Shown: positions 8,697-17,656 of the stretch, in pieces
Numbering within the stretch: the first letter of the stretch is position 1
How the letters are laid out: each line of letters opens with the position of its first letter
Source of the DNA: Deinococcus sp. QL22
GTDB taxonomy: Bacteria; Deinococcota; Deinococci; Deinococcales; Deinococcaceae
DNA length: 64,000 bases
Direction of reading: 5' to 3'
Assembly: GCF_023370075.1 (NCBI RefSeq)
Contig: NZ_CP097157.1
Coordinates: forward strand, 98,629-162,628
The notes under the pieces: generated by a model
Told to the model about the DNA's origin: nothing
Database searches by the model: none
The model's input: only the letters and a program-made list of their open reading frames with translations
Made by a program: the position numbers and the translations under genes

Positions 8697-10166
8697 TCAG
8701 TACGGTTGGCTCCACACGTTCACGCGAAGAGGGTCCGGGCTGCTGTTCTTCAGATGGATGTAGATCGCGCCGTTCGGGACAAGCAGGTTGAAATCATAAA
8801 AGTCGGTGTTGTTGTAGCTGTTCTGGAAGCTTCGCTGATCTGTCCGGCTGGTTCCAAAGGTCGCGGTGAAGGTCGTGGGGCCAAAGTGGTACACCTCGTT
8901 AAAGGTGTTTCCGGTGTACCCCTCGGTGTTGATCTTGACCCACAGTTCGCCGTTCGCGGGGATAGTGACTTCTGGATTGATAAAGTAGCTGGTTGCCGAG
9001 TAATTCAGCAGCACGTCGTAGTCAACGGTAGGGGTGGACGCGGTCACGACGGTCTGATCGGTGCGGGTTTCGTTGCCCGAGCCGTCCGAGACGATGACGC
9101 TCAGGTCATGGTTGCCTGCCGTGGTGGGCACCCAGGTGGTGTTCCAGTTGCCGCTCGCGTCCATGTTGATCGCCGTGACATTGTCACTGGCGCCGTTGCT
9201 GGCGACCAGAGCGCCATCGTCATAGATCCGGAGTTCATTCACCATGACGTCATCCGTTGCCGCGCCGCTTAACCGGCTGGAGACGCCGACTGCTGCATTG
9301 TTGATGGCATTGACCGTCAAGGTGGGCATGACCATGTCGGCCACCAGGGCGTTGGTCTGGACGGCCTTGCTGAAGTCCAGCGTGGTCGGGCCGTAGACGG
9401 CGGTGTCGGTGCCGGGGACCTGCGTCCAGGCATTGAAGCTGGCCGTGACATTCAGGGTGCTGTCCTGGGCGGTGCCGCGCGCGGTGAGGTTTACACCGAT
9501 CTTGCTGCCGGCATTGTTCAGCACGGCGTCGGTGGGGTTGCCCAGGGTGTAGGTCACGTTGCCGATGTCGGTGGTGGGCACGGTCGCACTCAGGCCGCTC
9601 ACGGGGGCAATCTTGGGGGACAGCTTGAGATTGAAGGTGCTGTTGGTAAACAGCAGGGGCGTGTTGGTGCTGAAGTCCAGGCTGCTGCTGGCTTTGTCGA
9701 ACACTGCATGGAAGGTCAGACGCACGACCGCGCCGTCGCCCTGAATCGTGGCGGTGTTCTCGGCAGCGGGACCGTAGGCGAGCAGGGTGCTGCCGGTCGC
9801 GGCATCCTTGGCGGCGGTTTCGAAGGAGTAGGTGCCGGCGGGCAGCAGCAGGGTCTGGTGGAAGGCATTGCTGAGGTTCAGGGTCAGGGTCTTGGTGCCC
9901 GTGCCCGTGGGGTCGAAGGTGGTGCCGTTGAAGGCCACGAGCTGGTTCTGGCTGTCACGGACGTTCACGTTGAAGAACAACGGCCCAGCGTCGCCAGTCA
10001 GGCCTTGGGCGCGCAGACCACCGAGGGCGGCAACGTCGACCTTGACCAGGGGAGCGGTGGCTCCTGGGGTGGTGACGCCGGGGGTGCCAAGGGTGTTGGT
10101 GCCGCCGCAGCTGGCGAGGATGAGGGCGAGGGACATGAACGCGAACGCAGTGGGGGTTGTACGCAC
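8697..10166 (-). CDS. Secreted lipoprotein with Ig-like domain
   Basis: The 489-residue protein starts with a lipoprotein signal (LALILASC, acylated Cys at 20). A beta-rich region to about 280 contains Thr/Asn/Val repeats (FNLKLSPKIAPVSG, TLTVNAINNAAVG). A bacterial Ig-like domain follows near 290-375 (DVMVNELRIYDDGALVASNG to DQTVV). The last 100 residues form a separate aromatic domain ending LRVNVWSQPY. It should sit on the outer face of a membrane. The GTG start has AGGAG 6 bases upstream. No enzymatic motif is visible; binding or structural roles are possible. Confidence 0.75.
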   Translation of the reverse strand: MRTTPTAFAFMSLALILASCGGTNTLGTPGVTTPGATAPLVKVDVAALGGLRAQGLTGDAGPLFFNVNVRDSQNQLVAFNGTTFDPTGTGTKTLTLNLSNAFHQTLLLPAGTYSFETAAKDAATGSTLLAYGPAAENTATIQGDGAVVRLTFHAVFDKASSSLDFSTNTPLLFTNSTFNLKLSPKIAPVSGLSATVPTTDIGNVTYTLGNPTDAVLNNAGSKIGVNLTARGTAQDSTLNVTASFNAWTQVPGTDTAVYGPTTLDFSKAVQTNALVADMVMPTLTVNAINNAAVGVSSRLSGAATDDVMVNELRIYDDGALVASNGASDNVTAINMDASGNWNTTWVPTTAGNHDLSVIVSDGSGNETRTDQTVVTASTPTVDYDVLLNYSATSYFINPEVTIPANGELWVKINTEGYTGNTFNEVYHFGPTTFTATFGTSRTDQRSFQNSYNNTDFYDFNLLVPNGAIYIHLKNSSPDPLRVNVWSQPY

Positions 10167-10494
10167 AGAAACTCCTGTTCAGCTCTTTTAGAGCTGAATT
10201 GAACGGTGGCGAGAGGCCAAAGGGGAGTTGCGGTGGGCGCACCACTTGCTCGGTCTGTGCCAGGTGCCCGGATACGGCGGCAGACGTCCTCGCGTCACAA
10301 CGGGACGAGGCTCATGAGGGCTTGACTCACAAACTTCATCTTCGTCACATAGGGTGCAGCCGCGATTCTGACCCAAACCTTACAGACCGGGTGGCGTGTT
10401 GGGGGGGGAGGAGGGGGGTAAACCTGACCGGTCTTCGCCAGACTGAGCTGGACGGCAGGGTTCAGACACCCAGAGAACACCGGACGACTCCGGC

Positions 10495-10538
10495 AAAAGG
10501 CCCCCGCCCCAGCTTCGGCTGGCAGGCGGGGGTTTTTT
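10495..10538. terminator. Bidirectional terminator
   Basis: A GC-rich stem (CCCCCGCC with GGCGGGGG, inner AGC-TTCG-GCT loop) is followed by TTTTTT on the plus strand and TTTT on the minus strand. It directly follows the stop of the membrane-protein gene at 10542. Confidence 0.8.
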
Positions 10539-10541
10539 GGT

Positions 10542-11300
10542 TTACGGGCGACCCAGCTGGCTGTTCTTCTGCTGCAGGCGGATAGTCTCTTGCTGCAGAA
10601 AAAGATTCTCCTGCTGCAGCTGCTCTATTTCTTCCTGAAGTGTTCTGAGCACCTGACGACGTTGCCGAAGCTCTCTGGCCCATCGCCAAATTTGTAGCCT
10701 TCCCAAATAAACCTCGATTATAAAAAGGCCACGTTGGCGGGCGAGCAGACCGAGGACAAATAGGCCAGGGGCACCAATAACGCGCAACAAATCATTCGCC
10801 CAAAGTGCTTCACCGCCAAGGACACAGACTCCGATAACCACCCCATAGAGAAGGAAGGGCAGAATCAACCTTTTCATGTAGCGACGGTCATTACCCAGAG
10901 ATCGTCCAAGTGAACTCACAAAGATAAGAAAGCCGAAGCCTATGCAAGGAGTTAGCAGAAATAAGGTGAAGCTAGGCCAGAAACACAGCGCTATCGGCAG
11001 AACAAGCATGGCAGTAGCAATGGGCTGTGCAAGAGCTATTTCACGTTGCACCAAGATCTTGCACAGCCCCCCGGTGACCTGCAGAGCGTAGCCAAATTTG
11101 GCCACCTTGCTCTCTTCCATATCCATGGCTTCTCCAAGCCATGGAGCGACATATTTTTCTTTGATGTCCCAAGGAACAAGCGCTCCCAACAGCCTCAACC
11201 ATCCATACGCAATCTTGTCGCTGGACTCCTTGAGCAACTCCACGATGTAACCGCCGACAACAGCAAAAAACAGAGCGAGCAACGCTTCACGCATAGGCAA
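10542..11300 (-). CDS. Membrane protein with C-terminal coiled coil
   Basis: The 252-residue product begins with a hydrophobic helix (LLALFFAVVGGYIVELL) and has about four further membrane spans between residues 85 and 200. It ends in a heptad-rich coiled coil (RQVLRTLQEEIEQLQQEN and LFLQQETIRLQQKNSQ). I cannot assign a family. The gene overlaps the PadR regulator by 14 bp, so the two are translationally coupled and the regulator probably controls this protein. Confidence 0.68.
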   Translation of the reverse strand: MPMREALLALFFAVVGGYIVELLKESSDKIAYGWLRLLGALVPWDIKEKYVAPWLGEAMDMEESKVAKFGYALQVTGGLCKILVQREIALAQPIATAMLVLPIALCFWPSFTLFLLTPCIGFGFLIFVSSLGRSLGNDRRYMKRLILPFLLYGVVIGVCVLGGEALWANDLLRVIGAPGLFVLGLLARQRGLFIIEVYLGRLQIWRWARELRQRRQVLRTLQEEIEQLQQENLFLQQETIRLQQKNSQLGRP

Positions 11301-11583
11301 CCTCAGAAAACATTTGGCGCAGTTCGCCGACGTGCTCGTTCAAGTAGGCTCGGCCTTCTTTCGAGATGTGATAGTAGCGGCGCTGGGGCCGACCAGCTTG
11401 CTTGGGATCAATGTCCTCCAAAGCGCTGGAGACATATTTGCCCTGTTCCAGTCGATCCAAAAGGGCGTACACCGTGCCGATGTTCACTTTGGCTTCTTTG
11501 CTGAGCTGTAGGGGGTAGTGGTTGGCGTCAGGGGTTCGCGACAGGATGGCAAGCACTTTAAGGATGTTGTTCGTTGGTCGCAT
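11287..11583 (-). CDS. PadR-family transcriptional regulator (operon 1)
   Basis: The 98-residue product is a winged-helix PadR protein with KEAKVNIGTVYALLDRLEQGKYV as recognition helix region and QAGRPQRRYYHISKEGRAYL as the wing. I chose the ATG at 11583 (MRPTNNILKVLAIL), not the upstream one at 11634, because it fits the family start. PadR proteins repress linked membrane-protein genes and respond to small ligands or cell-envelope stress. Confidence 0.85.
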   Translation of the reverse strand: MRPTNNILKVLAILSRTPDANHYPLQLSKEAKVNIGTVYALLDRLEQGKYVSSALEDIDPKQAGRPQRRYYHISKEGRAYLNEHVGELRQMFSEVAYA

Positions 11584-11806
11584 GGTAACAATGGTAGGGC
11601 ATTCTAGAAAACAATGATAGGGGGTAGAGCTCACCTTTGAGCATGCTAAGGCGCCTGCTCACGCGCTACGGCTATTGATCTGGCCGCTGGGTTCAGACGA
11701 TTCTCACGGTAAAAGACGCTGAGCACAGCATTTCCAGAGTTGCCGGATAGTAATGGGCTGTGCATTTTCGGCAGGAAGTTGTAACCCGCCTGCCTGGGTT
11801 TCGGCG

Positions 11807-11812
11807 TATCCT
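11807..11812 (+). promoter_or_regulatory. -10 box for the small basic gene
   Basis: TATCCT lies exactly 6 nt before the ATG at 11819, the leaderless spacing seen repeatedly in this window. Confidence 0.55.
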
Positions 11813-11818
11813 GCACCT

Positions 11819-12157
11819 ATGGCTCAGTTCATGACCGAGCGGCGCTCCACGCGTCGCGGGCGGGCAGCTTGAACGGCCCCCTCACCGGGGTCTGACCCGT
11901 CCACATTCACCCGCGACGCGCGGGGTGAAGCCATTCGTAACCGCCATTCACAGGAGCACATTCGTCATCATCGCCAGCGCATCATTCGCCGCAGACTGCG
12001 GTACGCCTATGTGGGGGAAGCGCCTCCTAATGCCGCTTGGGGTTGGGTCTACGTCGCTCGCGGACAGGCCAGCAAGAACAACACCGTCTGTTCGTGTGGG
12101 CTGTGCCGGGCTGAGAAATACCGTGATCGGCCTCGCAAGCGGCACTGGGAGGACTAA
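11819..12157 (+). pseudogene. Small basic Cys-containing protein with an in-frame TGA
   Basis: One reading frame of 112 sense-or-TGA codons runs from the leaderless ATG to TAA. Codon 18 is TGA (11870-11872). Past it the frame reads IRNRHSQEHIRHHRQRIIRR, then WGWVYVARGQASKNN, a CSCGLC motif and a basic end. The composition is very Arg/His rich, as in small nucleic-acid-binding zinc proteins. No good start codon lies after the TGA. An intact promoter and terminator suggest the gene was recently functional. The protein family is unknown to me. Confidence 0.55.
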
Positions 12158-12162
12158 GGCAG

Positions 12163-12196
12163 AGGGGAACAGGCACGCTCCTGTTCCCCTTTCCTC
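12163..12196 (+). terminator. Intrinsic terminator of the small basic gene
   Basis: A perfect 11-bp stem (AGGGGAACAGG with CCTGTTCCCCT) with a 6-nt loop is followed by TTCCTCTGTT. It begins 6 bp after the stop codon. Confidence 0.8.
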
Positions 12197-12198
12197 TG

Positions 12199-12573
12199 TT
12201 GGTGCTGATCGCCCAGACTGCAGCATGTTCGGGCAGCTGCTGAGCGTAACGTACAGAAATGAGGCGCGTGGCAGAATACCAGCGCCTGACTTGACTCGTG
12301 TCTATAGTCTGTGCGACTGACCAACGATGTGAACGCTTAAGGCTGTTGTTGCTTGCATAGTAGATGAATGAGTTTTTTCGGCGAGTCCGTGCCAGCGATT
12401 TCGATCACAGTGCCGATATTGCTCGTGCTGCACACCTTTATTCAGTGGCCCCTGAATTTCCCCGAAGTACAATTAGTGGAGCGTCAACAAAGGTGTGTCA
12501 GGTTGATCAGGGCGTTGCTTGCTGAAGCTATGGCAAGCTGAGAGGACGTATGCGCCCTCCTTTCGTGTTCTCC
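12199..12573. other. Intergenic, nothing secure
   Basis: The stretch holds one 53-codon frame (12364-12525) with neither ribosome site nor -10 at the right place. No terminal repeats are visible. Confidence 0.35.
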
Positions 12574-12879
12574 CTACGAGACCACAACGAGCATCTGCGA
12601 CTCGGCCAGCGCCAGATCCACATGCGAGGGAATCAGATCCAGCCCATGCACCCGCACCGGATCAGGCAGGTCGGCGCCTTCCACCGCCACCGGGTAGGCC
12701 GTGCCCTGAACCTGTACGCCACTCACCCCCAGCCAGCCCGTCAGGTTGGCCTGAGGATCGAGGTCGATCAGGAGCACCCGCGCCCCGGCAGCCGCGAGTT
12801 CGGCCCCCACGTCGCGGGTCAGGCTGGTTTTGCCGCCCCCGCCCGCATGATTGAAGAAGGTCAAGGTTTTGAAAGGCAT
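12574..12879 (-). pseudogene. ParA-family ATPase, N-terminal third only
   Basis: The frame starts like a ParA/Soj partition ATPase with a deviant Walker A ([11 protein letters not shown], residues 10-20), the [16 protein letters not shown] segment and [15 protein letters not shown]. It ends abruptly at 101 residues, where a full protein has about 250. The Walker B and C-terminal parts are gone. Functional ParA segregates plasmids or chromosomes, so the remnant hints that this DNA came from a plasmid-like replicon. Confidence 0.8.
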
Positions 12880-12899
12880 CTGGCGCGAGCATACCGCGC

Positions 12900-12905
12900 T
12901 AGGGT
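12900..12905 (+). promoter_or_regulatory. Leaderless -10 box
   Basis: TAGGGT lies 6 nt before the ATG at 12912. Confidence 0.5.
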
Positions 12906-12911
12906 GGCCTC

Positions 12912-13271
12912 ATGACCGAGGCCGAGATGCACGTCGTGGGGCAAAAGGTGATGGCTCAGCTGTGGCAGGCAGAGGCCTTCGCCATGCAGGTGAGCAGCCA
13001 TACCAGCCCAGACCCCGAAGCACTAGTGTTCATGGCCCGCCAACGTGACGGCACTGGACGCTCTGCACGGGCAGGCACCGTGTACGTCTCCAGAGAAGCC
13101 CTAGAGAATGACGGTGAGGCCGCCGCCCTGGAAGGCCTGGATTATCTGCTGACCCGCATGCGGATGGAAACCTTGCCCGTGTGCCCCATGACGCGCAAAG
13201 CCCCCGTTCTCGCGGTGCGCGATTCCGAGGGCATGCGGGTGATGCGGGAGGGAGACAGCCTGCCGTTCTAA
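12912..13271 (+). CDS. Hypothetical soluble protein
   Basis: The 119-residue product is not recognised. It is predicted soluble and cytoplasmic, with a helical start (EMHVVGQKVMAQLWQAEAF) and a short C-terminal strand region (VLAVRDSEGMRVMREGDSL). The start is supported by the correctly spaced -10. It runs divergently from the ParA remnant, so it could have been its neighbour in the parent replicon. Confidence 0.6.
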   Translation: MTEAEMHVVGQKVMAQLWQAEAFAMQVSSHTSPDPEALVFMARQRDGTGRSARAGTVYVSREALENDGEAAALEGLDYLLTRMRMETLPVCPMTRKAPVLAVRDSEGMRVMREGDSLPF

Positions 13272-13275
13272 CCCC

Positions 13276-14172
13276 TCAAGGTGCTCGGCACAGCGCAATA
13301 CTCACGGGTGTCGTCTTGGCTAGGTTCATGACAGTCCAACCCCCGCTGAGGCGGTTCGCCGTCCCCCTCGGAGTCAGCGTATTCTCCCCCACCTTCCAGG
13401 CCGACGTCAGGATCCGGGAAGGCTGGCCCTCCGTGTTCTGCTGCAAAAGTGCGATCACTTCCGCGCCGCTTTGCCCGGCCATCAACCCCGCACCGGCCAC
13501 GACTCCCAACGCCACCTGGGGACCCGGTTTGCCGTCTTGGGTGTTGTAGCTGCTCAGAATCCCGTTCAGGCCTGCGGTCACGATCCACTGTCCATCGGGT
13601 GTAAAGGTCTGACCCGACAGGTTGTAGTTCCGAAGCGAGAATTTGGCACGCCCCTTCTGGGCGTCATACACCCGCAGGAGACCGCCCGGTGACCACTCCA
13701 GAAAGAGATGGGCTCCGCCGCCCCTGAGGTTGGAGGTGATTTGGGACGGGGTTGTCCAGGTGTTCAGCGTCTTCCCGTTGGCCAAATCGAACCAGGTGTA
13801 GGTTCGGTTGGCGTCCAGTACCAAAAGGGTCTTGCCGTCCCCAGAGAAGGTCAATGACGCAGGGCCGTCTTTGAGGGGCAACGTCTGTTTCAGTGTTCCG
13901 GTGGCCGCGTCATAAATCTTGACGGCAGGCTTGGCGTCCCAACCGCCCGCCGCCACCAGGGTGCCGTCTAGGCTGACATCCAGGGCCAGGGTGCTGCCCG
14001 TAAAGGCCTGGAGACTGCGCAGTGGTGCACTCTCCTTGGTGCACCAATTCACCTGGCCCGCAAAGTCGCCGCTGATGATGTACGGCGTAGCGCCGAGAAA
14101 GGCCTCGTGGCCTGCGCCACCGACTTTCAGGCTGACCAGGTCCCAGGTGGCCCGACAGACCGTGAGATTCAA
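13276..14172 (-). CDS. WD40-like beta-propeller protein, N-terminus uncertain
   Basis: The protein has several propeller blades: LALDVSLDGTLVAAGGWDAK, PASLTFSGDGKTLLVLDANR and SGQTFTPDGQWIVTAGLNG. Such proteins are usually exported or act as scaffolds. The frame is open up to a TGA at 14278-14280, yet it contains no ATG or signal peptide; the only start is a TTG inside the first blade. A frame change near 14280 could have cut off the real N-terminus, so it may be a pseudogene. The 53.4-kb protein is a related type with a signal peptide. Confidence 0.6.
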   Translation of the reverse strand: MNLTVCRATWDLVSLKVGGAGHEAFLGATPYIISGDFAGQVNWCTKESAPLRSLQAFTGSTLALDVSLDGTLVAAGGWDAKPAVKIYDAATGTLKQTLPLKDGPASLTFSGDGKTLLVLDANRTYTWFDLANGKTLNTWTTPSQITSNLRGGGAHLFLEWSPGGLLRVYDAQKGRAKFSLRNYNLSGQTFTPDGQWIVTAGLNGILSSYNTQDGKPGPQVALGVVAGAGLMAGQSGAEVIALLQQNTEGQPSRILTSAWKVGENTLTPRGTANRLSGGWTVMNLAKTTPVSIALCRAP

Positions 14173-14280
14173 GACCCCGTTGTGGGTGCCGAAGCGGGCG
14201 AAGACATTCTTGGCACTGAACAGGAGTTCGGAGGACGTCTGAAGGAGCGGCTGGGTACCGGGTTGCTGCAGGAGTTGTCA

Positions 14281-14652
14281 CCTTAACTTTCAATCTGCCA
14301 GAGGGGTTCCTGAAACGAGCTGACGGGTGCTCTACTTCTAGGTCATCCCAGCTCTGGACGAAAGTTTCAAGCAGATTTATGGTAACGCTTCTCAAATGCC
14401 GCTAATCACATACGATTTTCTCTGCCTACCAGAGCTAACGGATTGCATACCGTACGAGGCGGTCGTGAGCCGAGGGTACGAAGTGACGAGCCAATGCTTT
14501 TCAAGCGCTCCCTCCGTTACTCGAAGAGGTCGTCTCTGCTCCCTCTCCAACAGTACCGACTGGCCGGCCATTCTTGACTGCCGGTCTCGCGGCGAAGCTG
14601 GATCAACCCTGAACTTCCTGTGGGCACCGGGATGACGAACCAGCTTTGTCTC
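14281..14652. other. Intergenic; possible displaced 5' part of the propeller gene
   Basis: A minus-strand frame here (14395 down to about 14240, reading VTINLLETFVQSWDDLEVEH) has a plausible composition and could be the former upstream part of the propeller gene or of another gene. The right half holds no credible frame. Confidence 0.3.
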
Positions 14653-14703
14653 TTGCTTTCCGATGTCCCTAGCTTTACTATGTCGCTACCTCGCAAAGCT
14701 AGG
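14653..14703 (+). promoter_or_regulatory. Promoter and palindromic operator of PadR operon 2
   Basis: TTGCTT (14653-14658) and TACTAT (14676-14681) are separated by 17 bp, a good sigma-70 promoter. A perfect 9-bp inverted repeat, CCTAGCTTT (14668-14676) and AAAGCTAGG (14695-14703), straddles the -10 and start site, where a PadR repressor would block transcription. Autoregulation is inferred. Confidence 0.65.
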
Positions 14704-14737
14704 TCGCTTCTCTCCAGCGCCCCGCAAAGGACTCTCC

Positions 14738-15067
14738 ATGGACGCACAACAACTCAAAGGCCACCTTGATCTTCTTCTGCTCGCCACCCTAGAGCACTCT
14801 CCCCGTTACGGCGGTCAGATCATTGCCGATGTTCAGGCGGCCACGGACGGCTATTTCAGCCTGCGCGAAGGCACCCTGTATCCCGCGCTCCACCGCTTAG
14901 AGAAAGCAGGCTGGATCAGCGGCGCGTTCGAGCAATTGCCACGCGGGGGCAGCCCGGTCAAGTTCTACATCCTTACCCCCAGCGGTCAGCAGGAACTGAA
15001 GGCCCAACGCGAACGCTACGAACAGTTCCGCCGCGCAATACAGGGCGTTATCGGGGGCACCGTATGA
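14738..15067 (+). CDS. PadR-family transcriptional regulator (operon 2)
   Basis: The 109-residue product has the PadR start MDAQQLKGHLDLLLLATLEH, the recognition region GYFSLREGTLYPALHRLEKA and the wing GSPVKFYILTPSGQQEL. The ATG at 14738 has AGGA upstream; the frame extends 25 codons further but without family similarity. Its stop overlaps the next start (ATGA), so the two genes are coupled. It is expected to repress its own operon through the palindrome just upstream. Confidence 0.9.
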   Translation: MDAQQLKGHLDLLLLATLEHSPRYGGQIIADVQAATDGYFSLREGTLYPALHRLEKAGWISGAFEQLPRGGSPVKFYILTPSGQQELKAQRERYEQFRRAIQGVIGGTV

Positions 15068-16296
15068 ACCACATTGAACGCCAGATAGACCGCTACATCC
15101 GGCAGGCCACACGGGGATTACGCGGGCCACGCCGCCAAGATGCTCAACAGGAATTGCGTGGTGCACTGGAAGACAAGATTCATCGTCACCGCTTGCTGGG
15201 GCTGGATGAACAAGCTGCCGCGACTGCTGCCCTGCGCGATTTTGGCAGCGCGTCGGCTGTTGCCCGCGACCTAAACGCCGTGCATACGTTGCCCACCGTG
15301 TACCGCAGTGTGTTGCTAGCCGGAATAGGGACACTGCTGAGCCTACAGGCGGTCGCGCAAGTACCGATGGTGCGGGCGATTCCTGATCCGCAGGTGCCGA
15401 GCAATTCGTGTGTCTTTAACGAGGCCCTGCTCAAGGAGTTGCTGCAAGCCGATGCAGAATCCATGCGGCGCAAATTAGCTCAGCCCAACGGGAAAGCTAC
15501 ATTTGAAGCCGAATGCCGCGCCTCGATGCCGAAGCCTTCCAACAGCTTATTGTCTCTGACTGATTTGCTCGCTGCCCTCCGCAAAGGCGGAATTATCGTG
15601 AACACTGTTCCCGGCTTTGACGGCTATCTTCAGTTGACTTTTCCAGGTCGGACGGACATTCAAGGTTTGAATCTCAACAACGCGTCCAAGACGATTGGCG
15701 GGCAAATCTATATTCAAGCTGGTCCATTTGTACACCTTCTGAGCCGCTCCCTCCCTCTGGGAATTCAGTTGAAATTAGAGGGCCTTGAGAATCCAATTTT
15801 GAACATCGGTTCTGCTCGTGTTCAATTGGGAACACCAACGGCAAAAGTCAGAGCAACCGACTTCTATTCCTTTAGTTTGCTTGAGCAGCTCCAATCCCAG
15901 CTGACACTGGCGACAGGCACGACACTCAAAATCGCGTACATCATGGATCAAGGGGATCAGCAAGGCCATCAACTCAAAATTGATGCCCCTGATCAGGCTT
16001 TGTTTGCCACCGTAAGCAATTCACAATTGGTAGATAAGAGGACTGCTGAAGCTCAAGAACATTACTTATTGCGGGTACGCGCAGTCAAAGGAGGGGTGTT
16101 GCCAGCCCCTACTTATCAAGGCTACTACGCTCCTGTACCCCACGTGGTCAACACGCCTGCCGAACTGATGGCCGCCACCGCCAAAGGTCAGGAAGCGGTG
16201 TTGGTGTACCGCCTCAACGCTGCCGACCTCCAAAACCTGAAACTTACAGCAGTTCCAGCGAGTACCCTCAAGCCTGTCCAGAAATACGGTCAGTAA
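15064..16296 (+). CDS. Permease-prefix domain protein with exported C-terminal domain
   Basis: Residues 1-75 match the permease-prefix/HAAS-type helical domain found next to PadR regulators (RQIDRYIRQATRGLRGPRRQ, AAATAALRDFGSASAVARDL). One membrane helix follows (about 81-100), and a 300-residue beta-rich domain that probably lies outside the membrane. It lacks the multi-span permease usually found after the prefix. The gene starts inside the PadR stop codon. The domain arrangement suggests a membrane-anchored protein whose cytoplasmic prefix talks to the regulator; its function is unknown. Confidence 0.75.
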   Translation: MNHIERQIDRYIRQATRGLRGPRRQDAQQELRGALEDKIHRHRLLGLDEQAAATAALRDFGSASAVARDLNAVHTLPTVYRSVLLAGIGTLLSLQAVAQVPMVRAIPDPQVPSNSCVFNEALLKELLQADAESMRRKLAQPNGKATFEAECRASMPKPSNSLLSLTDLLAALRKGGIIVNTVPGFDGYLQLTFPGRTDIQGLNLNNASKTIGGQIYIQAGPFVHLLSRSLPLGIQLKLEGLENPILNIGSARVQLGTPTAKVRATDFYSFSLLEQLQSQLTLATGTTLKIAYIMDQGDQQGHQLKIDAPDQALFATVSNSQLVDKRTAEAQEHYLLRVRAVKGGVLPAPTYQGYYAPVPHVVNTPAELMAATAKGQEAVLVYRLNAADLQNLKLTAVPASTLKPVQKYGQ

Positions 16297-16473
16297 CCTT
16301 CGTTGCCTCAGACCTAAAGGCGTGGCTGGCATCACGACCAGCATGAGGCTGTAGGCGAGCGGTTGCGTAATTTGGGCGATCAGTGGGGTGAAGAAGCAAC
16401 TGCCCGACAAAAACACTGCACCCTGACAATCAGAGACTAGACTGCCTTTCACTCACACGTTCAGCCAACACCC

Positions 16474-17133
16474 TCAGCCCTGCGTCACGAAGGCACGAAG
16501 CCGTTGCATGATTCGGTGCAAATGCGCCAAAGACGCTACCGTGTCACCCGGAACATCTAGGGCATGGTCAGCGTGCGTCAACACCAACACCTCGACCCCG
16601 GCCGCCAACAAGTGTGTGATGCGTTCTTCCTGAAAATGCGGATCTTCCGTTCCGATCACCACCAGGGACTGAGAAGGGCGTTGCAGGATCTGCTCGAGCA
16701 CCTCTGGACGGTTCAGCACGGGGGTAAGCCACACGAGCTGCGCGTCTTCTGGAACCTGACCAGAAGCCAGCAGGAAATGAAGACTGAGTGTGCCCAGTGA
16801 TTTGGCTACGAGACATAGGCGGGTGTAGGAACGCGCCTGCCACGCCGCCTGGAAGGCCGCCTCCACATCCTGAGTGAGCCATGGGCGTGTCATGTCGTCA
16901 GGGAGGGCTTGAAATTCTGGCGTGTGATAGCTCGTGTCCAGTCCGAACGTATCGAAACCCAAATCAGTCAGGGTTCGGGACGCATACAGCAGCCCAGGAC
17001 GGCTGAGTCCGTAGCTTAGGCCTGGGAGGAGCAGGCCCAACGCCGTGACTGGCACGGGGTGCTGGAGATACACATGGCGCAGGGGCTCGCTCCGGTAGCC
17101 CAGGACAGGGAGGTCAACACGTTGCACAGTCAT
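16474..17133 (-). CDS. Alpha/beta-hydrolase-fold protein
   Basis: The 219-residue product has a small hydrolase layout: strand and oxyanion region LGLLLPGLSYG, nucleophile elbow LVAKSLGTLSLH (Ser), acid strand VVIGTEDPHF (Asp) and HADHALDVPGD (His). The substrate is unknown. I chose the ATG at 17133 because a TACACT box lies 8 nt upstream and the 38 residues above it are not family-like. It stands alone. Confidence 0.78.
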   Translation of the reverse strand: MTVQRVDLPVLGYRSEPLRHVYLQHPVPVTALGLLLPGLSYGLSRPGLLYASRTLTDLGFDTFGLDTSYHTPEFQALPDDMTRPWLTQDVEAAFQAAWQARSYTRLCLVAKSLGTLSLHFLLASGQVPEDAQLVWLTPVLNRPEVLEQILQRPSQSLVVIGTEDPHFQEERITHLLAAGVEVLVLTHADHALDVPGDTVASLAHLHRIMQRLRAFVTQG

Positions 17134-17656
17134 TCCACTGGAGTGTATGGGGTGATCGAGGAGGCAAGCCACGAATTTGACTTCCTCAGCAGCGGGGTGC
17201 CCAGAGCCGACCCTTCTGCGCGGTAGAGGGCGGGTGTCCTGCCACAACCATCCGGTCAGCCTTATGGGATTTGTTCAGGCTGGAGGCGCACGCCTTTGTC
17301 CAGCAAAACCCGCCTATTCCCATCGCCGCGTCTGACAGCGGACGCTTCAACCGCATGATCGTGGGCGGGGGCCGGGGCGGCGGTGGTGGTGATTTGGGCA
17401 GCGGGGGCATGATTCAGCGTGCGCCTGATCTTGTGACAGCTTCCCGACAACGCCTCACGTGTCTGGGACTTGGGCGGCGTCCAGCTCCGGTACACTTTGC
17501 CCACGCTTCGGCGGGGTTGTGTCAAGTTAACCGAACGTTCTGTGAAACATGAGTTCAACCTCGTTCAGGGATGTAGTCAATCAAGGGTAAGCAGCCCTCC
17601 AGTACCCTACAAATTTTGTCTGAAACTGAATTGGTCTACACGTATTTGTAATTAGC
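17134..17656. other. Intergenic, low-complexity and non-coding
   Basis: Frames exist on both strands but have shadow-like composition, including a Gly/Pro-rich patch from a GGC run at 17356-17400. A motif GTTGTGTCAAGTTAAC (17516-17531) could be an old transposon end; no partner was found. Confidence 0.35.

Noticed and set aside
12364..12525. A 53-codon plus-strand frame
   Set aside because: It has no ribosome site and no correctly spaced -10, and its composition is not convincing.
14396..14635. 79-residue frame MPLITYDFLCLPELTD
   Set aside because: It has no promoter, no domain and irregular composition; likely chance.
17262..17558. 98-residue minus frame in the 17.3-kb gap
   Set aside because: Composition is shadow-like and both strands are open because of a G-rich stretch.
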